A stretch of 64,000 bases of DNA from Paenibacillus radicis (ex Xue et al. 2023). GTDB taxonomy: Bacteria > Bacillota > Bacilli > Paenibacillales > NBRC-103111. The translations under genes were made by a program, and so were the position numbers. The notes under the pieces are model-generated. The model was not told the origin of the DNA, did not search any database, and saw only the letters and a program-made list of their open reading frames with translations. How positions within the stretch are numbered: position 1 is the stretch's first letter; each line of letters begins with the position of its first letter. Location: assembly GCF_024722015.1 (NCBI RefSeq), contig NZ_JANQBD010000034.1, forward strand, positions 26,801 through 90,800, written 5' to 3'. Shown here one piece after another: positions 7,307-15,314 of this stretch.

Positions 7307-8947
7307 ATGGCTAAAGATATTAGATTCAGTGAAGACGCTCGCCGCGCAATGCTTCGTGGTGTTGACGCGCTTGCAAATGCTGTAAAAATCACTTTGGGTC
7401 CTAAAGGCCGTAACGTTGTTCTTGAGAAAAAATTCGGTAGCCCATTGATCACTAACGATGGTGTTACAATTGCAAAAGAAATCGAGCTTGAAGATGCATT
7501 CGAAAATATGGGTGCGCAGCTTGTTAAAGAAGTAGCAACTAAAACGAATGATGTAGCCGGTGACGGTACTACAACTGCAACTGTTTTGGCTCAAGCTATG
7601 GTTCGCGAAGGCTTGAAAAACGTTACTGCAGGCGCTAACCCAATGGTTATCCGCAAAGGGATCGACAAAGCGGTTAAAGCAGCTGTTGCAGAATTGAAAA
7701 GCATTTCCAAAGCTATCGAAGGCAAACAATCCATCGCTCAAGTAGCCGCTATCTCTGCAGCTGACGATGAAGTTGGCCAACTGATTGCTGAAGCTATGGA
7801 AAAAGTAGGCAAAGACGGCGTAATTACCGTTGAAGAGTCCAAAGGCTTTGCAACTGAGCTTGAAGTAGTTGAAGGTATGCAGTTTGACCGCGGCTACATC
7901 TCTCCATACATGATTACTGATACAGACAAAATGGAAGCTGTATTGGAAAACCCGTACATCTTGATCACAGACAAAAAGATCTCCAACATTCAAGAGATCC
8001 TGCCTGTGCTTGAAAAAGTAGTACAACAAGGCAAGCCGCTTGTTATCATCGCTGAAGATGTTGAAGGCGAAGCATTGGCAACTCTTGTTGTGAACAGACT
8101 TCGTGGAACGTTTACTTGCGTAGCTGTTAAAGCTCCTGGCTTCGGCGATCGTCGTAAAGCTATGCTTCAAGATATCGCTGCTCTAACTGGTGGCCAAGTG
8201 ATTACTGAGGAACTAGGTCTTGATCTGAAATCCACTACTCCTGATCAATTGGGTTCCGCTCGTCAAGTTCGTGTAACAAAAGAAAACACAATCGTGGTTG
8301 ACGGTTCAGGTGACAAAAAAGACATCGGCGCTCGTATCTCGCAAATTCGTTCCCAATTGGAAGAAACAACTTCCGATTTCGACAAAGAGAAGCTGCAAGA
8401 GCGTTTGGCTAAATTGTCTGGTGGCGTAGCGGTTATCAAAGTCGGTGCAGCTACTGAAACTGAATTGAAAGAGCGCAAGCTTCGCATTGAAGATGCTTTG
8501 AACGCAACTCGCGCTGCTGTTGAAGAAGGTATCGTATCCGGTGGTGGTACAGCCCTTGTTAATGTATATGCTGCTGTAGCTGCTGTAAAAGGCAACGACG
8601 CTGATGAGCAAACAGGTGTTAACATCGTTCTGCGCGCTCTTGAAGAGCCTGTACGCACAATCGCAGCTAACGCTGGTCAAGAAGGCTCCGTTATCGTTGA
8701 GCGCTTGAAAAAAGAAGCTGTAGGCATCGGCTACAACGCTGCAACTGGCGAGTGGGTTAACATGTTCGACGCTGGTATCGTTGATCCGGCTAAAGTTACT
8801 CGCTCCGCATTGCAAAACGCAGCATCCGTTGCTGCAATCTTCTTGACAACTGAAGCGGTTATCGCTGACAAACCGGAAAAAGACAAACCAGGCATGCCTG
8901 ATATGGGCGGCATGGGTGGTATGGGCGGAATGGGCGGCATGATGTAA
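7307..8947 (+). CDS. groEL: Chaperonin GroEL
   Basis: Sixty-kDa chaperonin subunit that forms the double-ring folding chamber and hydrolyses ATP. The 546-residue product shows the conserved KDIRFSEDARRAML start, the nucleotide-binding GDGTTTATVLAQAM segment near residue 85, the apical domain with IAEDVEGEALATLVVN, GLDLKSTTPDQLGSARQV, and the flexible C-terminal tail of repeated Gly-Gly-Met. GGGAGG lies nine bases before the ATG. Codon use is visibly optimised compared with neighbours, as expected for an abundant protein. A terminator follows. Confidence 0.98.
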   Translation: MAKDIRFSEDARRAMLRGVDALANAVKITLGPKGRNVVLEKKFGSPLITNDGVTIAKEIELEDAFENMGAQLVKEVATKTNDVAGDGTTTATVLAQAMVREGLKNVTAGANPMVIRKGIDKAVKAAVAELKSISKAIEGKQSIAQVAAISAADDEVGQLIAEAMEKVGKDGVITVEESKGFATELEVVEGMQFDRGYISPYMITDTDKMEAVLENPYILITDKKISNIQEILPVLEKVVQQGKPLVIIAEDVEGEALATLVVNRLRGTFTCVAVKAPGFGDRRKAMLQDIAALTGGQVITEELGLDLKSTTPDQLGSARQVRVTKENTIVVDGSGDKKDIGARISQIRSQLEETTSDFDKEKLQERLAKLSGGVAVIKVGAATETELKERKLRIEDALNATRAAVEEGIVSGGGTALVNVYAAVAAVKGNDADEQTGVNIVLRALEEPVRTIAANAGQEGSVIVERLKKEAVGIGYNAATGEWVNMFDAGIVDPAKVTRSALQNAASVAAIFLTTEAVIADKPEKDKPGMPDMGGMGGMGGMGGMM

Positions 8948-8982
8948 TCGCCGTTCCAAAAACCTTGATATATCAATGATTA

Positions 8983-9010
8983 GAGGCCTTTTCATAAGGC
9001 CTCTTTTCTA
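8983..9010 (+). terminator. Rho-independent terminator of groESL
   Basis: GAGGCCTT and AAGGCCTC form a perfect hairpin with a short TCAT loop followed by TTTTCT, 35 bases after the groEL stop. Confidence 0.9.
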
Positions 9011-9517
9011 TTTAAATCACATAAAAACCACATTTCTTGCAAAAGTTTTGAAATTAAGGATGTGAACCGTTCCTCTCGGATGACCTCATTCAATCTATCT
9101 GTGACACCACTGTCAACGCCGTTATGAATGACCTTGATCTCAACGTTGCGGAGATACGGGTTGCGGCTCTTGAAACTCCTCAATCAATTAATCGATCTAT
9201 CTCAGCACCAACAAAACCGCTCAGTTCTAAATCAGCTCCAGACGCTATAGGCGAGAGAGTGCTTCTTCATCCCATACTCCAGATACCTAGTTATGGAGAG
9301 ACAACCACCCGATTTAGATGTGGTGCAAATTATCAACTGATACATTCCCAGACCGCCAAGCAGCTTGGCGGTCTTTCTTCAGGCGTGCTTCCTCGCAGAA
9401 TGATAAACACAGAGACCTCCTTTAGTTCATTGAACATATATGAGTTCCCTTTGCTCTGAAGCTGCAAAATTCGTCAAACTTCATGATATTAATCTAACGT
9501 AATAATGGAGCCTATGT
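9011..9517. other. Stretch with no convincing gene, possible decayed coding DNA
   Basis: About 500 bases between groEL and the coiled-coil gene. Open frames exist on both strands (for example 9124-9459 plus, 8992-9183 minus) but none has a ribosome site, a known motif or a neighbour that supports it. On the minus strand short protein-like pieces in different frames follow each other (a piece ending ELSGFVGAEIDRLID, then a piece with VIHNGVDSGVTDRLNEVIREER), which would fit a frameshifted gene remnant. I could not identify the family. A hairpin with a T-rich tail lies at 9351-9380. Confidence 0.35.
9351..9380 (+). terminator. Hairpin terminator inside the unexplained stretch
   Basis: GACCGCCAAG and CTTGGCGGTC form a ten-base-pair stem with a three-base loop, followed by TTTCTTC. 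It has the form of an intrinsic terminator although no intact gene ends just before it, which supports the view that this stretch once held a gene or small transcript. Confidence 0.65.
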
Positions 9518-9523
9518 TATAAT
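9518..9523 (+). promoter_or_regulatory. Probable -10 box for the coiled-coil gene
   Basis: TATAAT 22 bases before the ATG at 9545. No good -35 hexamer lies at the right distance, so the promoter is only half supported. Confidence 0.45.
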
Positions 9524-9544
9524 AAATCATGGGAGCATGATGGC

Positions 9545-9928
9545 ATGGAGGAACTGCTGAACCGAATATTAACTGAGCTACAGAATGTCAAATCATCAGT
9601 TAATCGTTTGGAAACCAAAGTAGATCAACTCGACGCAAAAGTAAATCAATTGGATTCAAGAGTGATTCAACTAGAAGCAAGATTCGATCATCTTGATTTA
9701 AAAGTGGATAGAATGGAATTGAAAGTGGATCGTTTGGAGACCAAGATAGATCGTCTTGAAACCAAAGTAGATCATCTGGAACGCAGCATAAGCGAGCAGC
9801 ATATCGAGAATATTGAAGCTGATAATCGTCTGCTTGAGACCATTAGGACAACTAATGAAAGGCTGGATTATCAACGCGATAAAATATCTCGTACCGAAGA
9901 ACAAATATACTTGCTGAAACAAAAGTAA
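9545..9928 (+). CDS. Heptad-repeat coiled-coil protein of unknown function
   Basis: A 127-residue protein that is almost entirely coiled coil. From residue 17 to about 80 it repeats seven-residue units of the type LETKVDQ / LDAKVNQ / LDSRVIQ, with Leu and Val or Ile at the a and d positions and charged residues elsewhere. The DNA shows the same repetition, so the array has grown by unit duplication. The last 45 residues (RSISEQHIENIEADNRLLETIRTTNERL) are helical but not repetitive. There is no signal peptide or membrane segment. Similar short proteins are common in Bacillales genomes without a known role. It has its own -10 box and terminator, so it is transcribed alone. Repeat number may vary between strains. 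Confidence 0.75.
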   Translation: MEELLNRILTELQNVKSSVNRLETKVDQLDAKVNQLDSRVIQLEARFDHLDLKVDRMELKVDRLETKIDRLETKVDHLERSISEQHIENIEADNRLLETIRTTNERLDYQRDKISRTEEQIYLLKQK

Positions 9929-10010
9929 TACCTCCTAGAGTTGAACCTCCTGGCAATCCCAACTTACCCAGATATCGTTAATACACTCCATGAAGATGGA
10001 GTTATGAAAC

Positions 10011-10053
10011 AGACTTCCCACAATTCACTAGAATTGTACAGAAGTCTATTTTT
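10011..10053 (+). terminator. Terminator after the coiled-coil gene
   Basis: AGACTTC..ACAATTC pairs with GAATTGT..GAAGTCT around a four-base loop, followed by ATTTTTG. It lies about 80 bases after the stop codon. Confidence 0.8.
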
Positions 10054-10078
10054 GTTGAAGTCTGTTGAAATTTACTTA

Positions 10079-10087
10079 TGATATAAT
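10079..10087 (+). promoter_or_regulatory. Extended -10 promoter of the SWIM/SNF2 operon
   Basis: TGATATAAT, an extended -10 element (TGn followed by TATAAT), 38 bases before the ATG at 10126. No consensus -35 box is seen at the usual spacing, which is normal for extended -10 promoters. Confidence 0.55.
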
Positions 10088-10125
10088 TAAATTATTTATT
10101 TGTAATCTACGGAGGATTTATTATC

Positions 10126-11820
10126 ATGTTAGAGTTAACCTATAAAACTCTATTTCAAAATATACGCCCCTTCTTTTCCTCAACTATCTTGAGAAGAGGT
10201 TGGGAATATTTTCGGGAAGATATGGTGGAACGATTCCATATCGACAGCGACTCAACAGTTCAAGCGATAATCTATGGCTCAAATTTATATAAGGTTAGAC
10301 TTGATATGAAACGATTTTCTAGCAGCGAATGCAGTTGTCCTTACAATGGTTATTGCAAGCATATGGCTGCAGTTATATATGAGGCGGTTAGACAAGCGGG
10401 TTTACAGCCGATTCAATTTTTAACACCTGACCGGAAGCTTATTATAGACTCAAAACCGGCAGCCAATAACAAGTCCGCAGACACCTTGGAACCTGTGCAA
10501 GCAGAGATGGATTTAGGCGAGTTTCAGGTAGTAACCTCAACCTCCAATAGAGGTATTTCCAATCCTGGTACACCTGTATATGCAGAAGTAGCACCCAAAG
10601 CTGTTAAGCGAGTAACTTTCCCGAAGGAATCAGGTTCTGTAGCGGATTGGCATTTGTACTTTGATAAGAAGTTTGGCAATTATGCCATCTACAGTTCTGG
10701 AGCTTTAGATAAGTTTTTTCTTGAGGTTTCGACTAAGCTGTTGGTGTTTGGAGAAGGCTGGAGCCCTCTAACCTTGGTCTTGTATGAGATACATGTTCTA
10801 CTGTTCACAATGAAACGAGCAGATGAGTTACAACAGCAGATGGAGCGAAACTATTCCTATCATTCTCATACATTCGGACAAGGTTTACGCAATATTTCGA
10901 AGCAGTGTTATGAACGTTTTATTGCACTCGATTCACAAAGTATTACTGCGGAAGTATGTAAATTATACCCGAATCATCTGCGAGAGACGGCATCTTTTTT
11001 ATCCGTATACGGTTCTCCAATCCATAGTTCGATGATGCCCTGGCGAGACACCTATAACTTACTATGGTGGGGGATTTTGAGGGACAAGAACAGGATCCGT
11101 GATGAAAAGATTCGACTTGAGTTGGTATTAAATCACCCACAGATAAATCCTAGACAGCAGCAAGACATAAGTATGAAGCTGGCTCTCTTCGACGTGATAG
11201 AAGGAAATGATGAGCAGGCCATGCAAAGGACAAAAAAACTGGTGAACAGACAGCCAGGCTGGTATGTCTTTTTTCTGCAAGCTCTTCTGTCCAATCAGGA
11301 TTGGGACCGATTAATTCACTGGTTGAAATGGCTTCGTCCTTTAGTCCAGTCATCGGGTACTTCCCATATGGAGCTATATTTTCACTATTGGCAGGAAGCG
11401 GCTAAGCATCAGGAACTCGAAGAGGAATGGCTCGGTATCGTCTGTTCTATGCTGCCGTCCAGCTTTACGTATTATTCCGGATATTTATTGAAGCACCAGA
11501 AGTATCGGCAGTGGATTGATCTTCAGATGATATTTGAACGAACTCCTTTTGAGATAGAAAAAGAGAGCTTGAAGCTGATTGAAGCGCATGATAAGAATCT
11601 GCTCTTACCACTTTATCACTTTTCCGTAGAGCGATTTATATTACAGAAAAACCGTGTTGCCTATAAGAGCGCTGCAAGGCTCTTGAAAAAGCTGAACCAA
11701 TACTACAAGCAGTTGGGGGAACTGGAGTACTGGAATCAATATTTGCTGCATATTAAGAAACAATTTTCCCGGTATCGTGCTTTTCAGGAGGAATTACAGA
11801 AAGGAAAGCTTATCCAATGA
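10126..11820 (+). CDS. SWIM zinc-finger protein
   Basis: A 564-residue protein with an N-terminal SWIM zinc finger: CSCPYNGYCKHMAAVIYEA, about residues 69-87, giving the CxCx(n)CxH pattern for zinc. SWIM fingers bind DNA or proteins. The rest is a long helical region with no other motif I recognise. GGAGG precedes the ATG by 11 bases. The stop overlaps the start of the SNF2 helicase gene (ATGA), so the two proteins are very likely made together and work together, as in the ywqB-ywqA pair of Bacillus subtilis. The finger call is firm; the cellular role is not established. Confidence 0.85.
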   Translation: MLELTYKTLFQNIRPFFSSTILRRGWEYFREDMVERFHIDSDSTVQAIIYGSNLYKVRLDMKRFSSSECSCPYNGYCKHMAAVIYEAVRQAGLQPIQFLTPDRKLIIDSKPAANNKSADTLEPVQAEMDLGEFQVVTSTSNRGISNPGTPVYAEVAPKAVKRVTFPKESGSVADWHLYFDKKFGNYAIYSSGALDKFFLEVSTKLLVFGEGWSPLTLVLYEIHVLLFTMKRADELQQQMERNYSYHSHTFGQGLRNISKQCYERFIALDSQSITAEVCKLYPNHLRETASFLSVYGSPIHSSMMPWRDTYNLLWWGILRDKNRIRDEKIRLELVLNHPQINPRQQQDISMKLALFDVIEGNDEQAMQRTKKLVNRQPGWYVFFLQALLSNQDWDRLIHWLKWLRPLVQSSGTSHMELYFHYWQEAAKHQELEEEWLGIVCSMLPSSFTYYSGYLLKHQKYRQWIDLQMIFERTPFEIEKESLKLIEAHDKNLLLPLYHFSVERFILQKNRVAYKSAARLLKKLNQYYKQLGELEYWNQYLLHIKKQFSRYRAFQEELQKGKLIQ

Positions 11821-14800
11821 TTAGTCTTGAGATTATGACCCTTAGCGCAGTGCGGCAAACGAATGGAGATTTTCACTTTACAGGAATAGGAAAAGAGAAA
11901 ACTTTACTATCCACGAATGAGCTTAGAATTCGCTTGTTTGCTTGGCACAGGCATTCTTTTTATGGAGCTACATTAGGAGGTAAAGCTGCATACGAGGACA
12001 ATCTAGGCCTTTATTTATCGCCCTATACGGCATTACACTATTTGGCTTCCGACTCTGCATCGCTCCATGGAGAAATCAAATGGGAAGCAACACTTTTGGT
12101 ATTGAAAAAGGCAGCTGTGATTTTCATGGAGGCCTTGTCAGAGGGCTGGTTTATTCCTTCGTTCGACGACTGGAAGCAGGGAAGGACAGGATGGAAGCTG
12201 TTGCTTCCCAAGGAGAAAGAGCCTGACTATGAACAGCTCTTGTATGATGCGGAGCAGCTAGACATTACCTACTTGCGAGACTGGTTTCAAAGTGCTGCCA
12301 ACGAGTTGCTGCAAGGTACAAAGAACACCAAGGAAGCATGGGAAGAACTATGTACGGAGAAGCCTATGCTGGATCACTCTGAACTGGCTGTAAGTGGCGG
12401 TCAAGGGGGATACGTAGTATCGAACATAAATCAAGAGGAGAATAAACCCTTTGATTTGTTTGATGAAGAGGAATGGCTTGTTTCAATAGGCTGGAAGCAA
12501 GACGATGTCCCATTTAAAGTCTGTATCCAATTGGTAGTGCCGAACGTTGAGCTAGAGTGGAAATCGCCGAAGGCTGATGGGGAATGGCATCTGAATGTGC
12601 TTCTTCAGGATAAACATGACTCTAACATGCTATATGAGATTCAAGAGACCTATTTACATAACGGCAGCATTCCAAAAGATTTACCGGAACATTGGCGTAG
12701 ATTTTACGAAGAAAGGTTAACTAAGGATATAGGTAAGCTGCTTCGAATTGTTCCTATGCTTAACCTCTGCGATAGTCAGTTGGGCTCAATGGCAACAACT
12801 TTAACGGATGACTCGGCCTGGATGTTTATGGAAGAAAGCAGCTTGCTTTTATTGAAGGCGGGTTATTCTTTATTACTGCCCTCTTGGTGGGAAGAAGTGA
12901 GAATGCTCAGGCCTAAGCTCAAAGCGCAGTTAAAGTCTTCTGTTGGTTCTGGACGCGAATCTTTGGTGGGGCTCGGGCAACTGATGCAATTCGATTGGAA
13001 GATAGCCATAGGTGGTATGGAGTTGTCAGAAGATGAGTTCATGAAGCTTGCTTCCGAGAAAAAAAGGATGATGTTCATTCGCGGCAGATGGATTCAATTG
13101 GACCCGGCCTTTTTGGAGCAAATCCGCCAAGCGATGAAGAAAGTCGATAAAAAACGCGGGATATCCTTTCGCGATGTACTGCAGCTGCAGCTTCTTGGTG
13201 GTAGAGATTCTGAGCCTGGAGGTTCGGGCGAATCATTAGATGCTGACGGAGCATTATACGGACGATTGCAAATACAAATTGAACTAAATAAACATATGCG
13301 GAAGCTGATGAATCAACTGCAGCAAACCAAGCAAATCCCACAGGTCCAACCCCCAGCTTCACTTCATGCAGATTTGCGCAGCTATCAACTGGATGGACTT
13401 TCCTGGTTATTGTTCCTTCGCAAATGTGGGCTGGGAGCTTGTTTGGCCGATGATATGGGGCTTGGTAAAACCATTCAGTTTATATCGTATTTACTCCAAA
13501 TCAGAGAAGGTAGCCCAAGTGCATCGAAGAAACAGGGAACTGTTGAATTGGCTCTACCTGCTCTCCTCATCTGTCCGACTTCCGTGTTAGGCAACTGGCA
13601 AAAGGAGCTTCAAAGATTCGCTCCAACACTGCAGATTCATCTGCACTATGGTTCTCAGCGGGCCAAAGGTGATGCCTTTATGGAATCTATCCGTGGAGCT
13701 GATCTGGTTATGTCCACCTATTCCTTAGCTCAAATGGATGAGGAAGAGTTATCAGGGGTGCAGTGGGATTGCATTTGTTTAGATGAAGCGCAAAATATTA
13801 AAAATGCCTATACCAAACAATCCGCTTCAATACGCAGGCTGAAGGCCAATCATCGTATTGCGCTGACCGGTACACCTATTGAGAATAGGTTAACGGAGCT
13901 ATGGTCGATTTTTGATTTTATCAATCCCGGTTATTTGGGCAGCTTAAAGTCATTTACTCATACGTATGTGAATCCTGTTGAGCGGGACAGCGATGTACAG
14001 TTAACGGGGCAGGTTCAAAAACTGATCCGTCCTCTGCTGCTGCGCAGGGTCAAGAAGGATCCTGCCATTCAGTTGGATTTGCCGGATAAGAATGAAATGA
14101 AAGCATATGTTTCGTTAACCGTGGAGCAAGGGGCTCTATATGAGAATGTGGTCCAAAGTCTTATGGATAAAATTGATACATTAACCGGTATCGAGAAAAA
14201 AGGGCTTATTCTGGCTACCTTGACTAAGCTGAAGCGAGTATGCGACCATCCCGCATTGCTGCTTAAGGAAAACGGGCAGGTCACATGGGAAGACCGTTCT
14301 TCCAAAATGATGCGATTGTTTGAAATGATAGATGAGCTAAGAGAAGAGGGGGACAAATGTTTAATCTTCACCCAGTATATTGAAATGGGACATATGCTTC
14401 AAGTTGCCTTTGAGCAGGTACGAGGAGAGCCGGTTCAATTTCTGCATGGGGGTGTGCCCAAAGCTAAACGAGATGAAATGATTGAGAGATTTCAGAACTC
14501 GACACTTCCGAAGGAGCAGCAGTGCAGTATTTTTATACTATCCTTGAAAGCAGGGGGAACCGGACTTAACCTTACTGCGGCCAACCATGTCTTTCACTTC
14601 GATCGCTGGTGGAATCCGGCAGTTGAGAACCAAGCGACTGACAGAGCTTTCCGTATCGGGCAGACCAAAGATGTGCAGGTTCATAAATTCGTGACCTTGG
14701 GTACATTGGAGGAGCGAATTGATGAAATGATTGAGCGCAAGCAGGGGCTCAGCCAACAGATTATTGGGACCGGAGAGAACTGGGTTACGGAAATGTCTAC

Positions 14801-14852
14801 GGATGAGCTTAGAGAGCTATTTGTGTTGCGACAAGATACTTTGGGGAAGTGA
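11817..14852 (+). CDS. SNF2-family DEAD/DEAH-box DNA-dependent ATPase
   Basis: A 1011-residue SNF2 translocase. Residues 1 to about 500 hold the SNF2-associated N-terminal region typical of bacterial SWIM-linked members. The motor follows: Walker A ADDMGLGKTIQ near 545-552, Walker B LDEAQNIKN near 655 (the DEAQ form), TGTPIENRLTELWSIFDF, then the second RecA lobe with GGTGLNLTAANHVFHFDRWWNPAVE and the arginine-finger motif QATDRAFRIGQ near 940. All ATPase motifs look intact. SNF2 enzymes pump along double-stranded DNA and remodel bound proteins. It overlaps the SWIM gene by four bases and is followed 12 bases later by a 77-residue gene. Role in repair or chromosome upkeep is inferred; a defence role is possible but unsupported. 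Confidence 0.92.
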   Translation: MISLEIMTLSAVRQTNGDFHFTGIGKEKTLLSTNELRIRLFAWHRHSFYGATLGGKAAYEDNLGLYLSPYTALHYLASDSASLHGEIKWEATLLVLKKAAVIFMEALSEGWFIPSFDDWKQGRTGWKLLLPKEKEPDYEQLLYDAEQLDITYLRDWFQSAANELLQGTKNTKEAWEELCTEKPMLDHSELAVSGGQGGYVVSNINQEENKPFDLFDEEEWLVSIGWKQDDVPFKVCIQLVVPNVELEWKSPKADGEWHLNVLLQDKHDSNMLYEIQETYLHNGSIPKDLPEHWRRFYEERLTKDIGKLLRIVPMLNLCDSQLGSMATTLTDDSAWMFMEESSLLLLKAGYSLLLPSWWEEVRMLRPKLKAQLKSSVGSGRESLVGLGQLMQFDWKIAIGGMELSEDEFMKLASEKKRMMFIRGRWIQLDPAFLEQIRQAMKKVDKKRGISFRDVLQLQLLGGRDSEPGGSGESLDADGALYGRLQIQIELNKHMRKLMNQLQQTKQIPQVQPPASLHADLRSYQLDGLSWLLFLRKCGLGACLADDMGLGKTIQFISYLLQIREGSPSASKKQGTVELALPALLICPTSVLGNWQKELQRFAPTLQIHLHYGSQRAKGDAFMESIRGADLVMSTYSLAQMDEEELSGVQWDCICLDEAQNIKNAYTKQSASIRRLKANHRIALTGTPIENRLTELWSIFDFINPGYLGSLKSFTHTYVNPVERDSDVQLTGQVQKLIRPLLLRRVKKDPAIQLDLPDKNEMKAYVSLTVEQGALYENVVQSLMDKIDTLTGIEKKGLILATLTKLKRVCDHPALLLKENGQVTWEDRSSKMMRLFEMIDELREEGDKCLIFTQYIEMGHMLQVAFEQVRGEPVQFLHGGVPKAKRDEMIERFQNSTLPKEQQCSIFILSLKAGGTGLNLTAANHVFHFDRWWNPAVENQATDRAFRIGQTKDVQVHKFVTLGTLEERIDEMIERKQGLSQQIIGTGENWVTEMSTDELRELFVLRQDTLGK

Positions 14853-14864
14853 GGTAGTGGGTGA

Positions 14865-15098
14865 ATGGAGGAAAGTCAGCCTAAAAGAGCTGCTGAAGCC
14901 AGTGAACTTATGCAAGAAGATCAAATAGCTGAGATAGACGAGGTAAAGAAAGCGCGCGGCCCCAGAAAAATGAAAACGACCATTGCCGAGGATTATATGC
15001 TTCAGGTTAACTTGGACACAAGCCCTCACATCAAGAATATGTCTCAGCAGTGGCAGAAGTTATATGCAGCTATGTCTGCCGCGGCTAAGAAGAAGTAG
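14865..15098 (+). CDS. Small charged protein, third gene of the SWIM/SNF2 unit
   Basis: A 77-residue hydrophilic protein rich in Glu, Lys and Ala, with an acidic first third, a basic GPRKMKTT patch and a helical C-terminus ending in a lysine run (MSAAAKKK). There is no membrane segment or known motif. It starts 12 bases after the SNF2 stop, and a strong terminator follows, so it belongs to that transcript. The start ATG has GAGGTAG upstream. I do not recognise the family; being coupled to the helicase, it may be an accessory subunit. Confidence 0.7.
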   Translation: MEESQPKRAAEASELMQEDQIAEIDEVKKARGPRKMKTTIAEDYMLQVNLDTSPHIKNMSQQWQKLYAAMSAAAKKK

Positions 15099-15148
15099 TT
15101 TGTTGCTGTAGATGATGGGTGTGGTGTTATACCTTCAATTGGAATTAA

Positions 15149-15206
15149 ATAAATCCAGAAGTTGCTGATCTCATGATGATTAGCAGTTCCTGGATTTATT
15201 TTTTAG
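15149..15206 (+). terminator. Terminator of the SWIM/SNF2 operon
   Basis: AATAAATCCAG.AGTTGCTGAT pairs with ATTAGCAG.TCCTGGATTTATT over more than 18 base pairs with a nine-base loop, followed by TTTTTTA. Confidence 0.9.
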
Positions 15207-15254
15207 TGAAGTCTATGCTACGTTGTAACCTAATGTCCGAAGATTACATTATAC

Positions 15255-15285
15255 ATAAAAAAGACCCGATACCAAGTATCAGGCC
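15255..15285 (-). terminator. Terminator of the minus-strand glycan genes
   Basis: Read on the minus strand, GCCTGATAC, TTG, GTATCGGGT forms a nine-pair stem with G-T pairs, followed by a C and six T. It lies 30 bases after the stop of the ligase gene and closes the four-gene minus-strand unit. Confidence 0.8.
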
Positions 15286-15314
15286 TACATAATTTAGCTT
15301 TTACATTGTTTTAT

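Noticed and set aside
7301..8170. Minus-strand frame of 289 codons under groEL
   Set aside because: It is a shadow of the strongly codon-biased groEL gene.
9124..9459. Plus-strand ORF of 111 codons
   Set aside because: No ribosome site, no motif, and it runs through a strong terminator hairpin at 9351-9380.
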